The notes: generated from the sequence alone by a model not told the origin. Counted from the stretch's first letter, positions 9,223-18,067 are shown. The stretch is 64,000 nt of DNA from Clostridia bacterium (GCA_017464305.1 JAFUDS010000024.1:124001-188000); one strand, 5' to 3'. Numbers and translations: made by a program.

Positions 9223-10713
9223 ATGAAGAAGTTTTTAGCAATCCTGATGGCTATGCTGCTTTTAGGCATGGCGACCTTGGCTGGGGCGGAAGCGCCCCAG
9301 GGCACCCCGCCCGGAGATCCTCCAACCGGCGACTTTGGCGGCGGCCCCGGTGGAACCCCTCCGGATGGGACGCCTCCCGGCGATCCGCCCTCCGGTGATT
9401 TCGGCGGTGGAAACGGCGATACTCCTCCCGATGGTGCCCCCAGCAACTTTGGTGGGGGAAACGGCGGCCCCGGCGGTGGATTTGGGGGCGGACCCGGCGG
9501 CAGCAGCGCAGACATTACCTACACCGCGGCGACGGAAATCACCGCGGCGGATACCCAAACGGATGGTACCTACACCTCCGACACCGTGGACGAAAGCTCT
9601 TTGATCATAAACACGGACGCGGCCGTCACCATCACCAATCCCATCGTGTCCAAGACCGGCGACTCCAACGGAGGCGATAACTGCAACTTCTACGGCCTGA
9701 ACGCGGCGGTGCTGGTCATGGGCGGCAGCACTACCGTCATTGCGGGAGGAACCATTACCTCCGACGCAGACGGAGCCAACGGCGTCTTCAGCTATGGCGG
9801 AAACGGCGGCCAGAATGGCGCGGCCGGGGATGGCACCACCGTGATTATCTCTGACGCCACCATCACCACCACAGGCAATGGCTCCGGCGGCATCATGACC
9901 ACCGGCGGCGGCACCACCTATGCCAACAACCTGACTGTCGAAACCAGCGGGCGTTCCTCAGCCGCCATCCGGACGGACCGGGGCGGCGGCACGGTGGTGG
10001 TGGACGGCGGCAGCTATACCACCAATGGTCTGGGCTCCCCGGCCATCTATTCCACCGCGGATATTACCGTCAGCAATGCCACCCTGACCTCCAACCTGTC
10101 CGAGGGCGTGTGCATTGAAGGGAAGAACTCCATCACCCTGGAGAACTGTGACCTGACTTCCAATAACACCCAGACCAATGGCAACGCCACCTTCCTGGAT
10201 ACCATTATGATCTACCAGTCCATGTCCGGCGACGCGGACAGCGGCACCTCCGCCTTCACTATGACCGGCGGCAGCCTGACCAGCCTCAGTGGCCATCTGT
10301 TCCACGTCACCAACACACACGCCATCATCACCCTGAACGGGGTAGAGCTAATCAACCAGGGCAGCGATATCCTGCTGTCGATATGCGCGGATGGCTGGAA
10401 CGGTGCCAGCAACATTGCCGAGCTGAACGCCATCAATCAGCAGCTGATGGGCACCATCCTGGTGGGCGATGATTCCACCTTCACCCTGACCCTGACGGAT
10501 GGCTCCACCTTCGAAGGCACCTTCAGCGGCGAAATCACCAACGCCAAGGGGACGGAAGTCTCCGCAGAACTGGGTACCGTCAGCGTTACCCTGGATGACA
10601 CCAGCACCTGGACCCTGACGGCGGATACCTACGTGACGGAATTCACCGGCAGCCTGGAAAATGTCATCAGCAATGGCTACACCCTGTACGTGAACGGCAC
10701 CGCTGTGCACTAA
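9223..10713 (+). CDS. Secreted Pro/Gly/Asp-rich beta-helix-like surface protein
   Basis: A 496-residue exported protein. Signal peptide MKKFLAILMAMLLLGMATLAGA, then a low-complexity stretch (about residues 24-92) of repeated TPPGDPPSGDFGGG-type units, then about 400 residues rich in Thr, Ser, Gly and Asn with repeated short beta strands (TTVIAGGTITS, TTVIISDATITTT, GTVVVDGGSYTT, ADITVSNATLTS). That periodicity resembles right-handed parallel beta-helix proteins and adhesins. No LPXTG, membrane anchor or SLH repeat is visible. The start is set by an AAGGAGG box 9 bases before ATG 9223. No enzyme motif was recognised; attachment or surface coating is an inference. Confidence 0.65.
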   Translation: MKKFLAILMAMLLLGMATLAGAEAPQGTPPGDPPTGDFGGGPGGTPPDGTPPGDPPSGDFGGGNGDTPPDGAPSNFGGGNGGPGGGFGGGPGGSSADITYTAATEITAADTQTDGTYTSDTVDESSLIINTDAAVTITNPIVSKTGDSNGGDNCNFYGLNAAVLVMGGSTTVIAGGTITSDADGANGVFSYGGNGGQNGAAGDGTTVIISDATITTTGNGSGGIMTTGGGTTYANNLTVETSGRSSAAIRTDRGGGTVVVDGGSYTTNGLGSPAIYSTADITVSNATLTSNLSEGVCIEGKNSITLENCDLTSNNTQTNGNATFLDTIMIYQSMSGDADSGTSAFTMTGGSLTSLSGHLFHVTNTHAIITLNGVELINQGSDILLSICADGWNGASNIAELNAINQQLMGTILVGDDSTFTLTLTDGSTFEGTFSGEITNAKGTEVSAELGTVSVTLDDTSTWTLTADTYVTEFTGSLENVISNGYTLYVNGTAVH

Positions 10714-11000
10714 TCCCCAAATAAAAGCCTCGCCCACAAAGGCAGTTCAAATTAGGGATTCATAGAAAAAACCAGATTTGAATTGACACTTCGAGTGGGG
10801 CAATAGAAGAACGGTCATGTAAGAGCAAAATCGCGTCTGCATGGCTGTTTTTGTATGTTCAGAAAGAGTAATCAAACAAGACGTAGGCTTCCCCAATAAG
10901 TGTTTTTGAGCAACTTAAAAGACTGCACACTCAAACCGCAGCAACACTCATGTATATCCTGAGAACTGTCTGTGGTACAACGCTTAATTTTTTTACTCTA

Positions 11001-12125
11001 TTAACCAATCTGGACTTGCCTGCGAAATTGTCTACAAAAAGCCCAACCTATTACGTCTCGTTTTGCCATTCTTGCCGCAACAATCCCACAATCTACAGGG
11101 CATTCCTGCGCAAAGCGCCTTAAAGATTCGCTTCCCCCTTGATAGCCTGCAACAAAACCATCAAAGGCATTTGGGTTAATCAGGGTATTCAGAGAAAACT
11201 CATCAGCTTCTTTTTCTTCTTTCTGATTTGCCGACACTATCTGCGTATGCGTCGAATCGAAAGACAAACTCGTGTAGGTCTTCCCATGCAGCAATATATG
11301 CCCAATCTCATGCAGCAGCGTAAAAATGAAGGTGTCCCAATATGAAGTCTTTACATTCAGTATAATGACTGGTGTATCATCCTCCCAATACACCGCACCA
11401 TTAACGTATGTTCTTGGCAAGTAAGGAACAAGTACAATCTTTACACCGCAGGCGTTTAAGCCTTCCTTTATCTGAATCCACGCTTGTGATATGTCTGACT
11501 TAGCACTTAAAACCGGAATTTGCTTTGAAAACTTCTTCAGCTCTGACGAACGATATTCTTCTTTCAGTATTTCCTTTGCAGCTTTCAGCTTTCCCACCTG
11601 TACCCATGCTGCAAGAGCATACCTGTCTATTTCGTGATCTTCAGTTTGTCCCGTTGTCCTGAAAGCCGGGCTGATAGTGAATTTGTCATTGTGTATATTC
11701 TCTACGAGCAATCTTAAAGAAGATACACAAAACAGCTGCCGGAGAGCAACTATCCGATCCTCAGTCTTCCGAGTGTTGGGTAACGCTGGCCAAATAGCTC
11801 TAATCTTTGTATATGAGAAGAGCCCTATGACCTCCGAGTCTGCTTTAAGCGATTCCGTCTCCTTCTGGCGTGCTAATACTTCATCATACTGCATCTGAAG
11901 CTTAAGCCATAATGATGCAGAGCCTCCAGTTGCTGCTTCAACTGCTATTGCAACTTCTGGCGTAATGTCTGCCTTTCCATTAATAATTTCACTCAGGTGC
12001 TTTGGTGTCATATCGGTACGTTCTGCAAACTCTACTTGGCTCATATGCCTCGCTTTAATCTCTTCAAGGAGCATACGGCCAGGATGAATAGCGAATTTAG
12101 GCATGAATTCATTTTTAGTCGCCAT
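11001..12125 (-). CDS. HigA-type antitoxin fused to an ImmA/IrrE metallopeptidase
   Basis: A 374-residue protein with two domains. Residues about 5-80 are an XRE/HigA helix-turn-helix (FAIHPGRMLLEEIKARHMSQVEFAERTDMTPKHLSEIINGK). After a linker, residues about 220-340 carry the ImmA/IrrE (COG2856) zinc peptidase signature LLHEIGHILLHG, with the HEIGH motif at 272-276, and EKEADEFS as the third-ligand region. The gene overlaps the HigB-like toxin by 11 bases, giving translational coupling. The HTH half probably represses the operon; the peptidase half could link antitoxin turnover to stress, as ImmA does for ImmR, but that is inference. An in-frame GTG at 12134 is an alternative start. Confidence 0.85.
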   Translation of the reverse strand: MATKNEFMPKFAIHPGRMLLEEIKARHMSQVEFAERTDMTPKHLSEIINGKADITPEVAIAVEAATGGSASLWLKLQMQYDEVLARQKETESLKADSEVIGLFSYTKIRAIWPALPNTRKTEDRIVALRQLFCVSSLRLLVENIHNDKFTISPAFRTTGQTEDHEIDRYALAAWVQVGKLKAAKEILKEEYRSSELKKFSKQIPVLSAKSDISQAWIQIKEGLNACGVKIVLVPYLPRTYVNGAVYWEDDTPVIILNVKTSYWDTFIFTLLHEIGHILLHGKTYTSLSFDSTHTQIVSANQKEEKEADEFSLNTLINPNAFDGFVAGYQGGSESLRRFAQECPVDCGIVAARMAKRDVIGWAFCRQFRRQVQIG

Positions 12126-12456
12126 AATGCTCACTCACCTCCACAACTAATCCATAAGTTGATGAAAAGTCAACCCGTTTCGTTACCTTCCCATCCTTGT
12201 CAAGCGTTTTTACAATCAATCTTTTTCGACCGCCAACTGACATCGAAAAGCTGTCCCTGTCCCCTCCTTGTAAAGCATGTGGTCTAAACATCACAAAGGC
12301 CATCACTTCGTTAAGGTTCTTTGCCTGCCGCAACACTTGCAATGCCATCATAATCATGTCAGCGTTCTGAGGATACAATCGTAGCAGAAGGGAGCTGTCT
12401 TCGCTGTTTACTGCATCCCTTAGTTTCTTCGCCGATTTTCCAAACTTTAGATCCAT
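12115..12456 (-). CDS. HigB/RelE-family toxin
   Basis: A 113-residue small basic protein, first gene of the toxin-antitoxin pair, in the toxin-before-antitoxin order typical of higBA. The pattern FGKSAKKLRDAVNS, then RPHALQGGDRDSFSMSVGGRKRLIVKT, matches HigB/RelE-type mRNA interferases, where the RPHxLxG segment and the following beta strands form the ribosome-bound fold. It would cleave translated mRNA when free of antitoxin. The downstream antitoxin overlaps its last codons. No experimental evidence is available here; the assignment rests on fold-level motifs and gene order. Confidence 0.8.
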   Translation of the reverse strand: MDLKFGKSAKKLRDAVNSEDSSLLLRLYPQNADMIMMALQVLRQAKNLNEVMAFVMFRPHALQGGDRDSFSMSVGGRKRLIVKTLDKDGKVTKRVDFSSTYGLVVEVSEHYGD

Positions 12457-12479
12457 GGCACTGCTTCCTTGCGCGAAAA

Positions 12480-12527
12480 ATTACCGAAACGGTAATTCCA
12501 TGATACCACTTTTTGTGTAAAATACAA
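12480..12527 (-). promoter_or_regulatory. Promoter and operator of the higB-higA pair
   Basis: Perfect inverted repeat ATTACCG-aaa-CGGTAAT at 12480-12496, just ahead of the toxin start at 12456. Upstream on the minus strand TATCAT (12505-12500) and TTGTAT (12527-12522) are 16 bases apart and could be the -10 and -35. The repeat sits at the expected start site, a good place for autorepression by the HigA HTH domain. Confidence 0.7.
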
Positions 12528-12617
12528 CTGTTTTCTCTCAGAAAAGCAAAATTATTTCTGGACCTTTTCCCGAATCACCTCATGTGATTTTGCTTTGTAG
12601 AGGAACCCCTGCTGAAA

Positions 12618-12641
12618 GCTCCCCCCGCGGAGCAGGGGAGC
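12618..12641. repeat. GC-rich palindrome of the dispersed GCTCCCC family
   Basis: GCTCCCC at 12618-12624 pairs with GGGGAGC at 12635-12641 around a CCGCGGAGCA loop, downstream of trpA and the toxin promoter. Similar units occur at 38386, 39865 and 48981-49085. Confidence 0.6.
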
Positions 12642-12697
12642 GACGAAGCTATGGTAAATCCGGCATTTCCTTCACGGCGTCAAGCCAAAATAGCATC

Positions 12698-13468
12698 TCA
12701 CTTCAGAGCATCCGTCATGGCCCGAACATATTCCCCCACATGGGCGGGGGCCTCCCGGCCGTATTCCCCGATAATCTTCATAATGGCGGAGCCTACGATG
12801 GCCCCGTCGGAAACATCGGCCATCTGCCGGGCCTGCTGAGGGTTCGAGATGCCGAAGCCCACCGCGCAGGGGATCTTCGTGTTTTCCCGAATGGCCGCCA
12901 CGATGCTGCCCAGGTCCGTAGTAATTTCGCTGCGAGTTCCCGTGACCCCCAGGCTGGATACAATGTAGATGAATCCCTCCGCCTCCTGGGCGATGCTGGC
13001 GATGCGGTTCTGGGAGGTGGGAGCGATGAGGGAGACCAGATCCACCCCGTATTGGTGGCAAATCTCCAGGAATTCCTCCTTCTCCTCATAGGGGATGTCC
13101 GGCAGGATCAGCCCGTCGATGCCGATCTCCTGGCAGGTGCGAATAAACCGATCCGCCCCATAGGAGAAAACCACATTGGCGTAGGTCATGAAGACCATGG
13201 GCACCGTCACGTCCCGCCGCAGATCCCGCACCAGGTCGAAGATCTTGTCCGTGGTCACCCCGCCGGTCAGGGCCCGCAGGCTGGCCGCCTGAATCACAGG
13301 GCCTTCCGCGGAAGGGTCGGAGAAGGGGATTCCTAATTCAATTAGATCCGCACCATTTTCCACCGCGGCCCGTACCACCGCGGCGGTGGTCTCCAGGTCC
13401 GGATCCCCACAGGTGATGAAGGGAATGAAAGCCTTCCCGTGGTCAAATGCTTTAGCGATGTTACTCAT
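12698..13468 (-). CDS. trpA: Tryptophan synthase alpha subunit
   Basis: A 256-residue TIM-barrel protein that releases indole from indole-3-glycerol phosphate and passes it to TrpB. Signature segments are [33 protein letters not shown] (catalytic Glu44), [25 protein letters not shown] and AVGFGISNP for the phosphate. The usual catalytic Asp (Asp60 in E. coli, DPLADGP) is Glu55 here. The start overlaps the trpB stop by 8 bases, so the two are translated together. It is expressed from the T-box-controlled trpB promoter. No other trp genes lie in the window, so the rest of the pathway is elsewhere or missing. Confidence 0.97.
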   Translation of the reverse strand: MSNIAKAFDHGKAFIPFITCGDPDLETTAAVVRAAVENGADLIELGIPFSDPSAEGPVIQAASLRALTGGVTTDKIFDLVRDLRRDVTVPMVFMTYANVVFSYGADRFIRTCQEIGIDGLILPDIPYEEKEEFLEICHQYGVDLVSLIAPTSQNRIASIAQEAEGFIYIVSSLGVTGTRSEITTDLGSIVAAIRENTKIPCAVGFGISNPQQARQMADVSDGAIVGSAIMKIIGEYGREAPAHVGEYVRAMTDALK

Positions 13469-14651
13469 GCAGATCCTCCCCTCTGTAGCGGGCGATGGCG
13501 GCGCAGTCCTTGTCCCCCCGGCCGGAGATGGTAATCACCAGAATCTGATCCTTCCTCATCTGGGGCGCCAGCTTCTGGGCATAGGCCACAGCGTGGGCGG
13601 ACTCGATGGCGGGGATGATCCCCTCCGTGCGGGACAGATACTCGAAGGCATTCACTGCCTCGTCATCCGTCACGGGCACGTATTCCGCCCGGCCAATGTC
13701 GTGCAGCCAGGCATGCTCCGGCCCCACGCCGGGGTAATCCAGCCCGGCGGAGATGGAGTAGACCGGGGCGATCTGGCCATACTCATCCTGGCAGAAATAG
13801 CTCTTCATGCCGTGGAAGATGCCCACTCGACCTACATTCATGGTGGCGGCAGTCTCGAAGGTATCCGCCCCCCGGCCCGCGGCTTCACAGCCGATGAGCC
13901 GAACCTCCTTATCCTCGATAAAGTGGTAGAAGGAGCCAATGGCGTTGCTGCCGCCACCCACGCAGGCCAGCACCGCGTCGGGCAGCCGGCCTTCCTTTTC
14001 CAGCATCTGGGCCTTGATCTCCCGGGAGATCACCGCCTGGAAATCCCGCACGATGGTGGGGAAGGGGTGGGGCCCCATGACGGAGCCCAGGCAGTAATGG
14101 GTGTCGTCAATGCGGCGGGTCCATTCCCGCATACATTCATTCACCGCGTCCTTCAAGGTGGCGGTACCGGTGGTCACGGGGATCACCGTCGCCCCCAGCA
14201 GCCGCATGCGGTAGACGTTCAGGGCCTGGCGGCGGGTATCCTCCTCGCCCATGAACACCACGCATTCCATGTCCATCAGGGCGGCGGCAGTAGCGGTGGC
14301 CACCCCGTGCTGCCCCGCGCCGGTCTCGGCGATGAGCCGGGTCTTGCCCATCTTCTTGGCCAGCAGCGCCTGGCCCAGCACGTTGTTGATCTTGTGAGCC
14401 CCGGTGTGGTTCAGATCCTCCCGCTTCAGGTAGATCTTCGCCCCGCCCAGCTCCCTGGTCAGCTTCTCGGCGAAATACAGCCGGGAAGGCCGGCCGGCGT
14501 ACTCGTTCAGCAGGGCCGTCAGCTCCCGATTGAACTCCGGATCCTCCTTGTAGTGGTTGTAGGCCTCCTCCAATTCTATGACGGCGTTCATCAACGTCTC
14601 CGGGATATACTGGCCGCCGTGGATCCCGAATCGTCCCCTGGATTTGGACAT
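13461..14651 (-). CDS. trpB: Tryptophan synthase beta subunit
   Basis: A 396-residue PLP enzyme that condenses indole with serine to make tryptophan. It begins [21 protein letters not shown] and contains [16 protein letters not shown] with the PLP-binding lysine at residue 87, [18 protein letters not shown], and the glycine-rich phosphate loop [10 protein letters not shown]. This is the TrpB1 type that pairs with TrpA. The start at 14651 is chosen from homology and the GGAGGAAGAGG stretch before it; in-frame ATG codons further upstream lie inside the T-box leader. First gene of the trpBA operon. Confidence 0.97.
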   Translation of the reverse strand: MSKSRGRFGIHGGQYIPETLMNAVIELEEAYNHYKEDPEFNRELTALLNEYAGRPSRLYFAEKLTRELGGAKIYLKREDLNHTGAHKINNVLGQALLAKKMGKTRLIAETGAGQHGVATATAAALMDMECVVFMGEEDTRRQALNVYRMRLLGATVIPVTTGTATLKDAVNECMREWTRRIDDTHYCLGSVMGPHPFPTIVRDFQAVISREIKAQMLEKEGRLPDAVLACVGGGSNAIGSFYHFIEDKEVRLIGCEAAGRGADTFETAATMNVGRVGIFHGMKSYFCQDEYGQIAPVYSISAGLDYPGVGPEHAWLHDIGRAEYVPVTDDEAVNAFEYLSRTEGIIPAIESAHAVAYAQKLAPQMRKDQILVITISGRGDKDCAAIARYRGEDLHE

Positions 14652-14684
14652 GCTTCCTCTTCCTCCTTCGCTTTCCGTGGATAC

Positions 14685-14965
14685 AAAAAATCCCTGACAG
14701 AATCGCTCTGTCAGGGACGAAAGAACAGTTTTATACTTCCTTCGCGGTGCCACCCTGCTTCACGGCGGAAAGGCCGTGCTCTCTGCGGAGGACCATCATC
14801 CTCCCGGCCATGACGGAGGCCTCCCCGTCGCGGAATACTCGTCGCCTTTCCTCCGCGCCCTCAGCGGTCCATCGTTCAGCCGCCTTCCGCCCGGATCTCA
14901 CCCTCCCGGACTCTCTGCAGGGGCTAAGCTGCCTTCCTCCCGCCTCAACGGTTTCGTCTGAAATT
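14685..14965 (-). ncRNA. T-box leader (tRNA-Trp responsive) of trpBA
   Basis: Read on the minus strand, the conserved T-box antiterminator AGGGTGGCACCGCG spans about 14756-14743. A Stem I with the AGAGA/GGTGAGA-type elements lies at about 14916-14895, and a UGG codon (14871-14869) followed by A is a plausible specifier for uncharged tRNA-Trp. The competing terminator is TCCCTGACAG...CTGTCAGGGA (14717-14691) followed by six T residues. The leader lies between a consensus promoter and trpB, so transcription continues when tRNA-Trp is uncharged. The specifier position is my reading; the antiterminator and terminator are unmistakable. Confidence 0.93.
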
Positions 14966-14971
14966 AGCTGT

Positions 14972-15000
14972 ATTCTAATCACACCTGTCCACTTTGTCAA
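14972..15000 (-). promoter_or_regulatory. Sigma-A promoter of the trpBA operon
   Basis: TTGACA (15000-14995), a 17-base spacer and TAGAAT (14977-14972), immediately upstream of the T-box leader. Confidence 0.9.
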
Positions 15001-15048
15001 TCTTTCCGCCCGGGAAATACAGTGTAAAAACAATCCTTCGAAAATGAT

Positions 15049-15324
15049 TCAGAGAACCATCGCTTTTCTTTGATCTCTCGCTTCCGCTGCTTTCTTAAAA
15101 GCTGCCGCCATTTCAGGCGTAATTTCTGGGCAATCCTCTTCATAAATGATCGGGAATTGTTCTGCTTCCTTAAGCATCGCCACTTGTTCCCCCGTCAGCT
15201 CCATTGATGGAGTGAGTGTTTTTATAACCATCGTGGTGGGATCATATTCTTCAACCTTAGCAAGATGACCGGAAGAATTGACGCGATAAGTCGCGTTAGG
15301 ATCGTAATACTTCAAACTTCTCAC
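15049..15324 (-). CDS. Small hypothetical protein, partner of the upstream ATPase
   Basis: A 91-residue acidic protein, not recognised with certainty. It starts MRSLKYYDPNATYRVNSSGHLAKVEEYD and ends in a helical segment FPIIYEEDCPEITPEMAAAFKKAAEARDQRK. The closing PIxYxEDxPExTPEM pattern resembles small antitoxin-like proteins common in gut Firmicutes, but I cannot name a family. It begins 22 bases after the stop of the AAA ATPase on the same strand and is very probably co-transcribed with it. Possible roles are antitoxin or regulatory partner; no function is assigned. Confidence 0.55.
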   Translation of the reverse strand: MRSLKYYDPNATYRVNSSGHLAKVEEYDPTTMVIKTLTPSMELTGEQVAMLKEAEQFPIIYEEDCPEITPEMAAAFKKAAEARDQRKAMVL

Positions 15325-15346
15325 CTTCCCAATTGGTTATAACCAA

Positions 15347-17152
15347 TCACAGAGACTTCAGATATTCTTCTACATTGAGATATTCTATGCCGTTTTCAAG
15401 TACGCAGCTGGGGCCGCGATAAATCACGCATTTTCTTGTGATCGTCCCATATTGCTGCTTAACGAGCTTGCATTGTTCCCCATCCTCTAGGACGTGGTAT
15501 TGGCGGGGGACTATCTCTGAACTGTGTTTGATTTCGTAGATTTCGCAGGTGTTTTCTCCGGAAGTATAAATCACCATGTCGAATTCATTTCTGGTCAGGA
15601 TCAACTTAAATGCGCTGCGATTCTTTGGAAGAGTTCGTACTGTTTCGAGCAGGACTATATCTTCCATCATTCGCCCGCGTACATCCTCCAGTATTTTCTC
15701 GCAAGCTATATTCTTCTCGTCCTGATTGAAAGCATTGAAAGTTTTATCGTTCATCAACACATGGACAAGAGCCTGTGCTTGACAATAGCGCATTCCTGGT
15801 TGAGTGAAAAGAACATATTCATCCGGTTCTGCAACCATGTTCCTGCGCGGACAGTCAACAATCAGATCCAGGGCTTTCAGGTATTCTTTAATCTCGATTA
15901 CGTGAGCCTCTGTGATGCCGATCTGCGCGTCTTCCTGATTGCGGATTTCCAGAATCTCCATCAGTTTGTGAGTTACTGCGTCCCGGTCAATCTGATCCAG
16001 GATTCTGGTTCTCTTTTCGACTTGGGATTGTTTCCGGAGCAGTTCTTTTGCTGATCCCAAATCATGCGATTTAAAGGGGCTTGTGAGCGTGGAAAGAAGG
16101 AACTGGTGAGTCATACTTTCAATGATGCGATTGATGGCATTAGTGAGTTCACCAGCATCATAAAGAGCGCGTAAGTGGCGGAAGTAATTTCCTCTTTTGC
16201 AACACCGGAGGGAATGCTGGATATTTCCGCAGATCGCAGTATCGATATAACGCCTTGTGGTTTCATCGTCACGGAAGGCGGCATCGCTTGCCAGAGCATC
16301 CTCGTCATCGAAGGCAAGCTCACCGGGAAGGAGTGTGCCTCCATAACGGATATATTCATCAATATTATCAATTCTAAGCAGACGGGAATATTCACGGAAC
16401 GGGATATAGGTCGTGTGAATAGTATACGCCCGATCATACAATTCCTGCGTAAGCGTAAACCAGAATCCAAGAGAATCGGTACCAGACAGAATGATTTTCA
16501 TTCCCATCATGGCATATACATCAGAAAACATGGAAGCTGAGTCGATGAAGTCTTCAAGCAAAGTAACTTCGTCTATGAACACATAACGGTATCCTTGCTT
16601 CCAGAGGTTATCAATGTCTGCATCCAGATCGGCCATGGTGTCAGTCGTTTTCACCTTGATATACACAGCATGCGCCCGATCTTCTTCCGACAGGTTTGCA
16701 AGCGTCTGGAACAACAAGGTTGTCTTTCCTGTCCGTCTCAACCCATACAGAAGACAAACACGCCCAACAAGCTTTAGACTTAAAAAGCGCTGCAGCTGCT
16801 GATAACAGTCCCTCTTTTCATAGTCTACAACCTGTAGGACCTGCGCCTTTAATTTCTCACCGTACATCACATTGGTACGGTACGAGGGAGCAATAGTCGC
16901 CGGCTGTGCAGGAAGGGATGATTTCAATGCTTTCAGCTCAACTGTTAGTTCTTTCTTCTGCATTGCTTTTGCAATGGTTTCTTCCCGATGATCTACCTTT
17001 ATATATTGGGATTTTGGCCTTCCATCTTCGTACCACTGTAAATATGGCTGTTTTTTGCCACGGATATTTTTATAAACCAGATTACCAGGAGGCAACTGCG
17101 ATAACTGCTCTTCGATTTCACTAATACGGCGGATGGTAGATTCATAGTCCAT
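15347..17152 (-). CDS. AAA_14-like ATPase with C-terminal nuclease-like domain
   Basis: A 601-residue protein. The N-terminal 60 residues are helical; the AAA+ module has Walker A YGLRRTGKTT near residue 135 and Walker B YVFIDEV, followed by an arginine-finger-like region. This arrangement (COG1373, AAA_14) usually pairs with a C-terminal DUF4143 domain. Here the C terminus (KLILTRNEFDMVIYTSGENTCEIYEIKHS) has the D...ExK spacing of a PD-(D/E)XK-type fold. Such ATPases are frequent in accessory regions and some act with toxins or in defence, but no function is proven. Start at ATG 17152 because of GGAGGTG 8 bases upstream. The promoter carries a palindrome, and a 91-codon gene follows. Confidence 0.7.
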   Translation of the reverse strand: MDYESTIRRISEIEEQLSQLPPGNLVYKNIRGKKQPYLQWYEDGRPKSQYIKVDHREETIAKAMQKKELTVELKALKSSLPAQPATIAPSYRTNVMYGEKLKAQVLQVVDYEKRDCYQQLQRFLSLKLVGRVCLLYGLRRTGKTTLLFQTLANLSEEDRAHAVYIKVKTTDTMADLDADIDNLWKQGYRYVFIDEVTLLEDFIDSASMFSDVYAMMGMKIILSGTDSLGFWFTLTQELYDRAYTIHTTYIPFREYSRLLRIDNIDEYIRYGGTLLPGELAFDDEDALASDAAFRDDETTRRYIDTAICGNIQHSLRCCKRGNYFRHLRALYDAGELTNAINRIIESMTHQFLLSTLTSPFKSHDLGSAKELLRKQSQVEKRTRILDQIDRDAVTHKLMEILEIRNQEDAQIGITEAHVIEIKEYLKALDLIVDCPRRNMVAEPDEYVLFTQPGMRYCQAQALVHVLMNDKTFNAFNQDEKNIACEKILEDVRGRMMEDIVLLETVRTLPKNRSAFKLILTRNEFDMVIYTSGENTCEIYEIKHSSEIVPRQYHVLEDGEQCKLVKQQYGTITRKCVIYRGPSCVLENGIEYLNVEEYLKSL

Positions 17153-17171
17153 GTTCTTCACCTCCACAGAC

Positions 17172-17209
17172 ATGATACCACAATGCAACCTTATTGACAA
17201 GGTTGTCAA
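17172..17209 (-). promoter_or_regulatory. Promoter with overlapping operator for the AAA_14 ATPase
   Basis: TTGTCA (17200-17195), a 17-base spacer and TATCAT (17177-17172) precede the ATPase. The perfect inverted repeat TTGACAA-gg-TTGTCAA (17194-17209) covers the -35 element, which suggests repression by a dimeric regulator. Confidence 0.75.
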
Positions 17210-17733
17210 AGCTACTCGGAAAGAAATCTTTATTGCTAATTCACTTTTAGCGCCTGCCCAGTTGCCCACAGACGCAGCCGGTTCATTTCACCCAGCCCGT
17301 CAGAGGGCAGCACGGCAGGCATATAGCTTCTGTATCTCCATCTCTTGCTCTCACAGGCAAGCAAGTGAAAGGTGCAATGATGCCTGCCTGATGAACAACG
17401 ATCCCGCTTTACCGCCAATTGGTGGCATAGATGTAGCCCAGCAAACACCTTTCCCGCTTCGTGACGTCCGACGAGGCCTGACAGCTTGTTCAGTTGGCAG
17501 GCCTACCACCATCTGGTAGTAACTGGCAGTTCACCTATCAAACAAACATAAAAACAAACCTTATAAGGCAATTGAGACCCGCTGGTCTTGGTCGTCTTAT
17601 TTTTTACCCCTTACTCAGTACCACCAGTTAGTGGTAAACGTATAGAGGAAACCGAGGAGGCTTATCCAGCAGTTCTGATGCAAACATCACGGTTACCAGG
17701 TCCTCTGTATCAAACAGGTTGATGATATATCGA
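17210..17733. other. Non-coding stretch with three similar palindromes
   Basis: About 520 bases with no convincing gene. Three short inverted repeats of related sequence are spaced about 95-115 bases apart: CCGCCAATTGGTGG at 17412-17425, CTACCA-ccatc-TGGTAG at 17503-17519 and TACCAC-cagtta-GTGGTA at 17619-17636. All share a CCAC/GTGG core. They may be regulator sites or remnants of an element. No transposase fragment was recognised. Confidence 0.4.
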
Positions 17734-17943
17734 TTACTTTGCTCCCAGAGCGACGCGACTGCCATGATGAGGGACAGTAAAACCTCTCATTCGCATCTGA
17801 TCCTTGAACTCGTTAAGAGAAAGGTTTGCTTTCTTCGCTGCGTAGGTTACTTTTACGCCGCCTTCCTGAACGCCTTCAAACAAGGTGGTCAGGACAGCTT
17901 CCTTCTCGCGTTCTCTTGCCAGTTGATCAACCTTTTCGCACAT
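17734..17943 (-). CDS. Small Rpn-tail-like hypothetical protein
   Basis: A 69-residue protein with a strong AAAGGAG box 8 bases before ATG 17943; the reading frame extends further upstream but without another ribosome site. The sequence MCEKVDQLAREREKEAVLTTLFEGV followed by VTYAAKKANLSLNEFKDQM resembles the helical tail of Rpn/PD-(D/E)XK transposase-like proteins, in which a coiled charged helix is followed by a short HTH-like segment (AAKKANLSLNEF). The nuclease domain itself is absent. It follows rloB by 124 bases. It may be a regulator, an antitoxin or a remnant. Confidence 0.5.
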   Translation of the reverse strand: MCEKVDQLAREREKEAVLTTLFEGVQEGGVKVTYAAKKANLSLNEFKDQMRMRGFTVPHHGSRVALGAK

Positions 17944-18067
17944 CTCGATTTCTCCTTTCTCGGTATTGATGAAGTCGTTTTTCCGTTTTGAAAATGCCGG
18001 GAATTTCTCCGGGTTGAACGTTTCACGAACAATAAACAATGCCTGCAAGGAAATGGAATTTGATATT

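Noticed and set aside
12115..12134. Frameshift between toxin and antitoxin
   Set aside because: The overlap is a normal translational coupling; both frames have their own start and stop.
17210..17733. Possible insertion sequence
   Set aside because: No transposase fragment and no pair of terminal inverted repeats could be found; only short palindromes.
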